Shown piece by piece: positions 5,566-6,322 of a stretch of DNA of 6,322 nt. The translations under genes and the position numbers were made by a program. The notes under the pieces were generated by a model. That model did not search any database and was not told the DNA's origin. It worked only from the letters and a program-made list of their open reading frames with translations. The first letter of the stretch is position 1; every line of letters starts with the position of its first letter. This stretch comes from Treponema sp. UBA4307 (GTDB taxonomy: Bacteria; Spirochaetota; Spirochaetia; Treponematales; Treponemataceae), in the NCBI GenBank assembly GCA_002394685.1, contig DGUP01000023.1, positions 1 through 6,322 of the forward strand, in the 5' to 3' direction.

Positions 5566-6322
5566 TGGCAGAATCAAAACTTCTTCTCAGCGCAAAAGAT
5601 ATTTCAATTGTGTTTGGCGGTCTTAAAGCTGTTAATCATTTTAACCTGGATATTCACCAGGGAGAACTTATTGGTTTGATTGGTCCAAACGGTGCAGGTA
5701 AGACTACTGTCTTTAATATGCTGTCCGGTGTTTATACGCCAACTTCTGGAACAATCACTTTTATTGGAAAAGATGGCAAGTCTTATGTAACAAATAAGAA
5801 AAAGCCTTCCAGATTGAATCAGCTGGGAATTGCAAGAACTTTCCAGAATATTCGTCTTTTCGGTTCTCTGACGGTTCTTGATAATGTAAAGATTGCCCTT
5901 CATTCAAGCCGTAAGATTAATCCTCTTGATGCCCTGCTCAGAACCGGGCGGTTTAAAAAAGATGAAAAGTTCATGACAGAAAAAGCTGAAGAACTTCTTT
6001 CAATTTTTAGGCTTAAGCAAAAGAAAAATGAACTTGCAAGAAATTTACCGTACGGTGAACAGAGAAAACTGGAAATCTGCCGTGCCCTTGCTGCAAATCC
6101 AAAGCTGCTCCTTCTTGATGAACCTGCTGCAGGTATGAATGGACAGGAAACTGAGGACTTGATGCATATGATTTCTGAAATTAAGTACCGCTTTAATCTT
6201 ACTGTTCTCCTGATTGAACATGATATGAAACTTGTTATGGGAATCTGTGAAAGAATTATCGTTCTCAATTATGGTTCAATTATTGCGGAAGGTCTGCCGG
6301 CAGAAATCCAGAAAAATCCTGC
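5565..6322 (+). CDS. livG: Branched-chain amino acid ABC transporter ATP-binding protein LivG (3' end cut by window)
   Basis: LivG is one of the two cytoplasmic ATPases that drive the importer, normally working with LivF. The 252 codons visible show a full ABC domain: Walker A GPNGAGKTT (40-48), Q-loop TFQNIRLF (92-99, Gln 94), signature LPYGEQ (161-166), Walker B LLLLDEP (181-187), D-loop AAGMN (188-192) and H-loop His 219. The LivG type, rather than LivF, is shown by FGGLKAV near the start, the TFQNIRLF Q-loop with the long insert before the signature, and DEPAAGMN. LivG is usually about 255 residues, and the window stops at the NP of the usual C-terminal motif, so only a few residues are missing. 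The ATG shares its A with the livM stop. GGAGG at 5553-5557, 7 bases upstream, lies inside livM. livF should follow just outside the window. Confidence 0.95.
   Translation, partial: MAESKLLLSAKDISIVFGGLKAVNHFNLDIHQGELIGLIGPNGAGKTTVFNMLSGVYTPTSGTITFIGKDGKSYVTNKKKPSRLNQLGIARTFQNIRLFGSLTVLDNVKIALHSSRKINPLDALLRTGRFKKDEKFMTEKAEELLSIFRLKQKKNELARNLPYGEQRKLEICRALAANPKLLLLDEPAAGMNGQETEDLMHMISEIKYRFNLTVLLIEHDMKLVMGICERIIVLNYGSIIAEGLPAEIQKNP

Noticed and set aside
4911..6268. Reading frames on the - strand opposite livM and livG
   Set aside because: They are antisense to genes with complete family motifs, and their products show no recognisable domain.

Overview
The window is ordinary chromosomal DNA of an AT-rich bacterium: a glycolytic gene, a small unknown lipoprotein, and most of a branched-chain amino acid (HAAT family) ABC transporter operon. 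The best guess for the organism is a host-associated spirochaete near Treponema. This rests on a long phosphoglycerate kinase with an enlarged N-domain loop, two lipoproteins whose lipoboxes carry Phe at -3 (spirochaetes tolerate loose lipoboxes), and the general codon style. It is an inference from family memory, not a proven assignment.

Layout, left to right. Bases 1-111 may hold the last 36 codons of an upstream gene. A well-spaced sigma70-type promoter then leads to pgk (160-1431, +). A strong hairpin at 1466-1503 can terminate transcription from both sides, because the next gene, an unrecognised 166-residue lipoprotein (1549-2049, -), converges on pgk. Between this lipoprotein and the next gene lies a divergent intergenic region of about 250 bases. 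It carries one candidate promoter per direction, a 7-bp inverted repeat near the predicted lipoprotein transcript start, and A-tracts with a tandem 10-bp repeat in front of the transporter promoter.

The transporter follows on the + strand: the substrate-binding lipoprotein livJ/livK-like (2297-3445), a hairpin terminator at 3494-3555, then livH (3646-4542), livM (4555-5565) and livG (5565 to the window edge). The edge cuts off only the last residues of livG; livF would be expected next. The binding protein would capture the ligand outside the inner membrane, LivH and LivM form the membrane channel, and LivG with LivF would hydrolyse ATP. The terminator between the binding-protein gene and the permease genes probably lets the cell make more binding protein than permease.

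LivH most likely starts at GTG 3646, not at the in-frame TTG 3634, which overlaps the ribosome binding site. I found no CRISPR array, mobile element, tRNA, rRNA, riboswitch or defence system, and nothing that amounts to an undescribed system. The least explained parts are the small lipoprotein with its leader and the changed substrate-loop residue in PGK.
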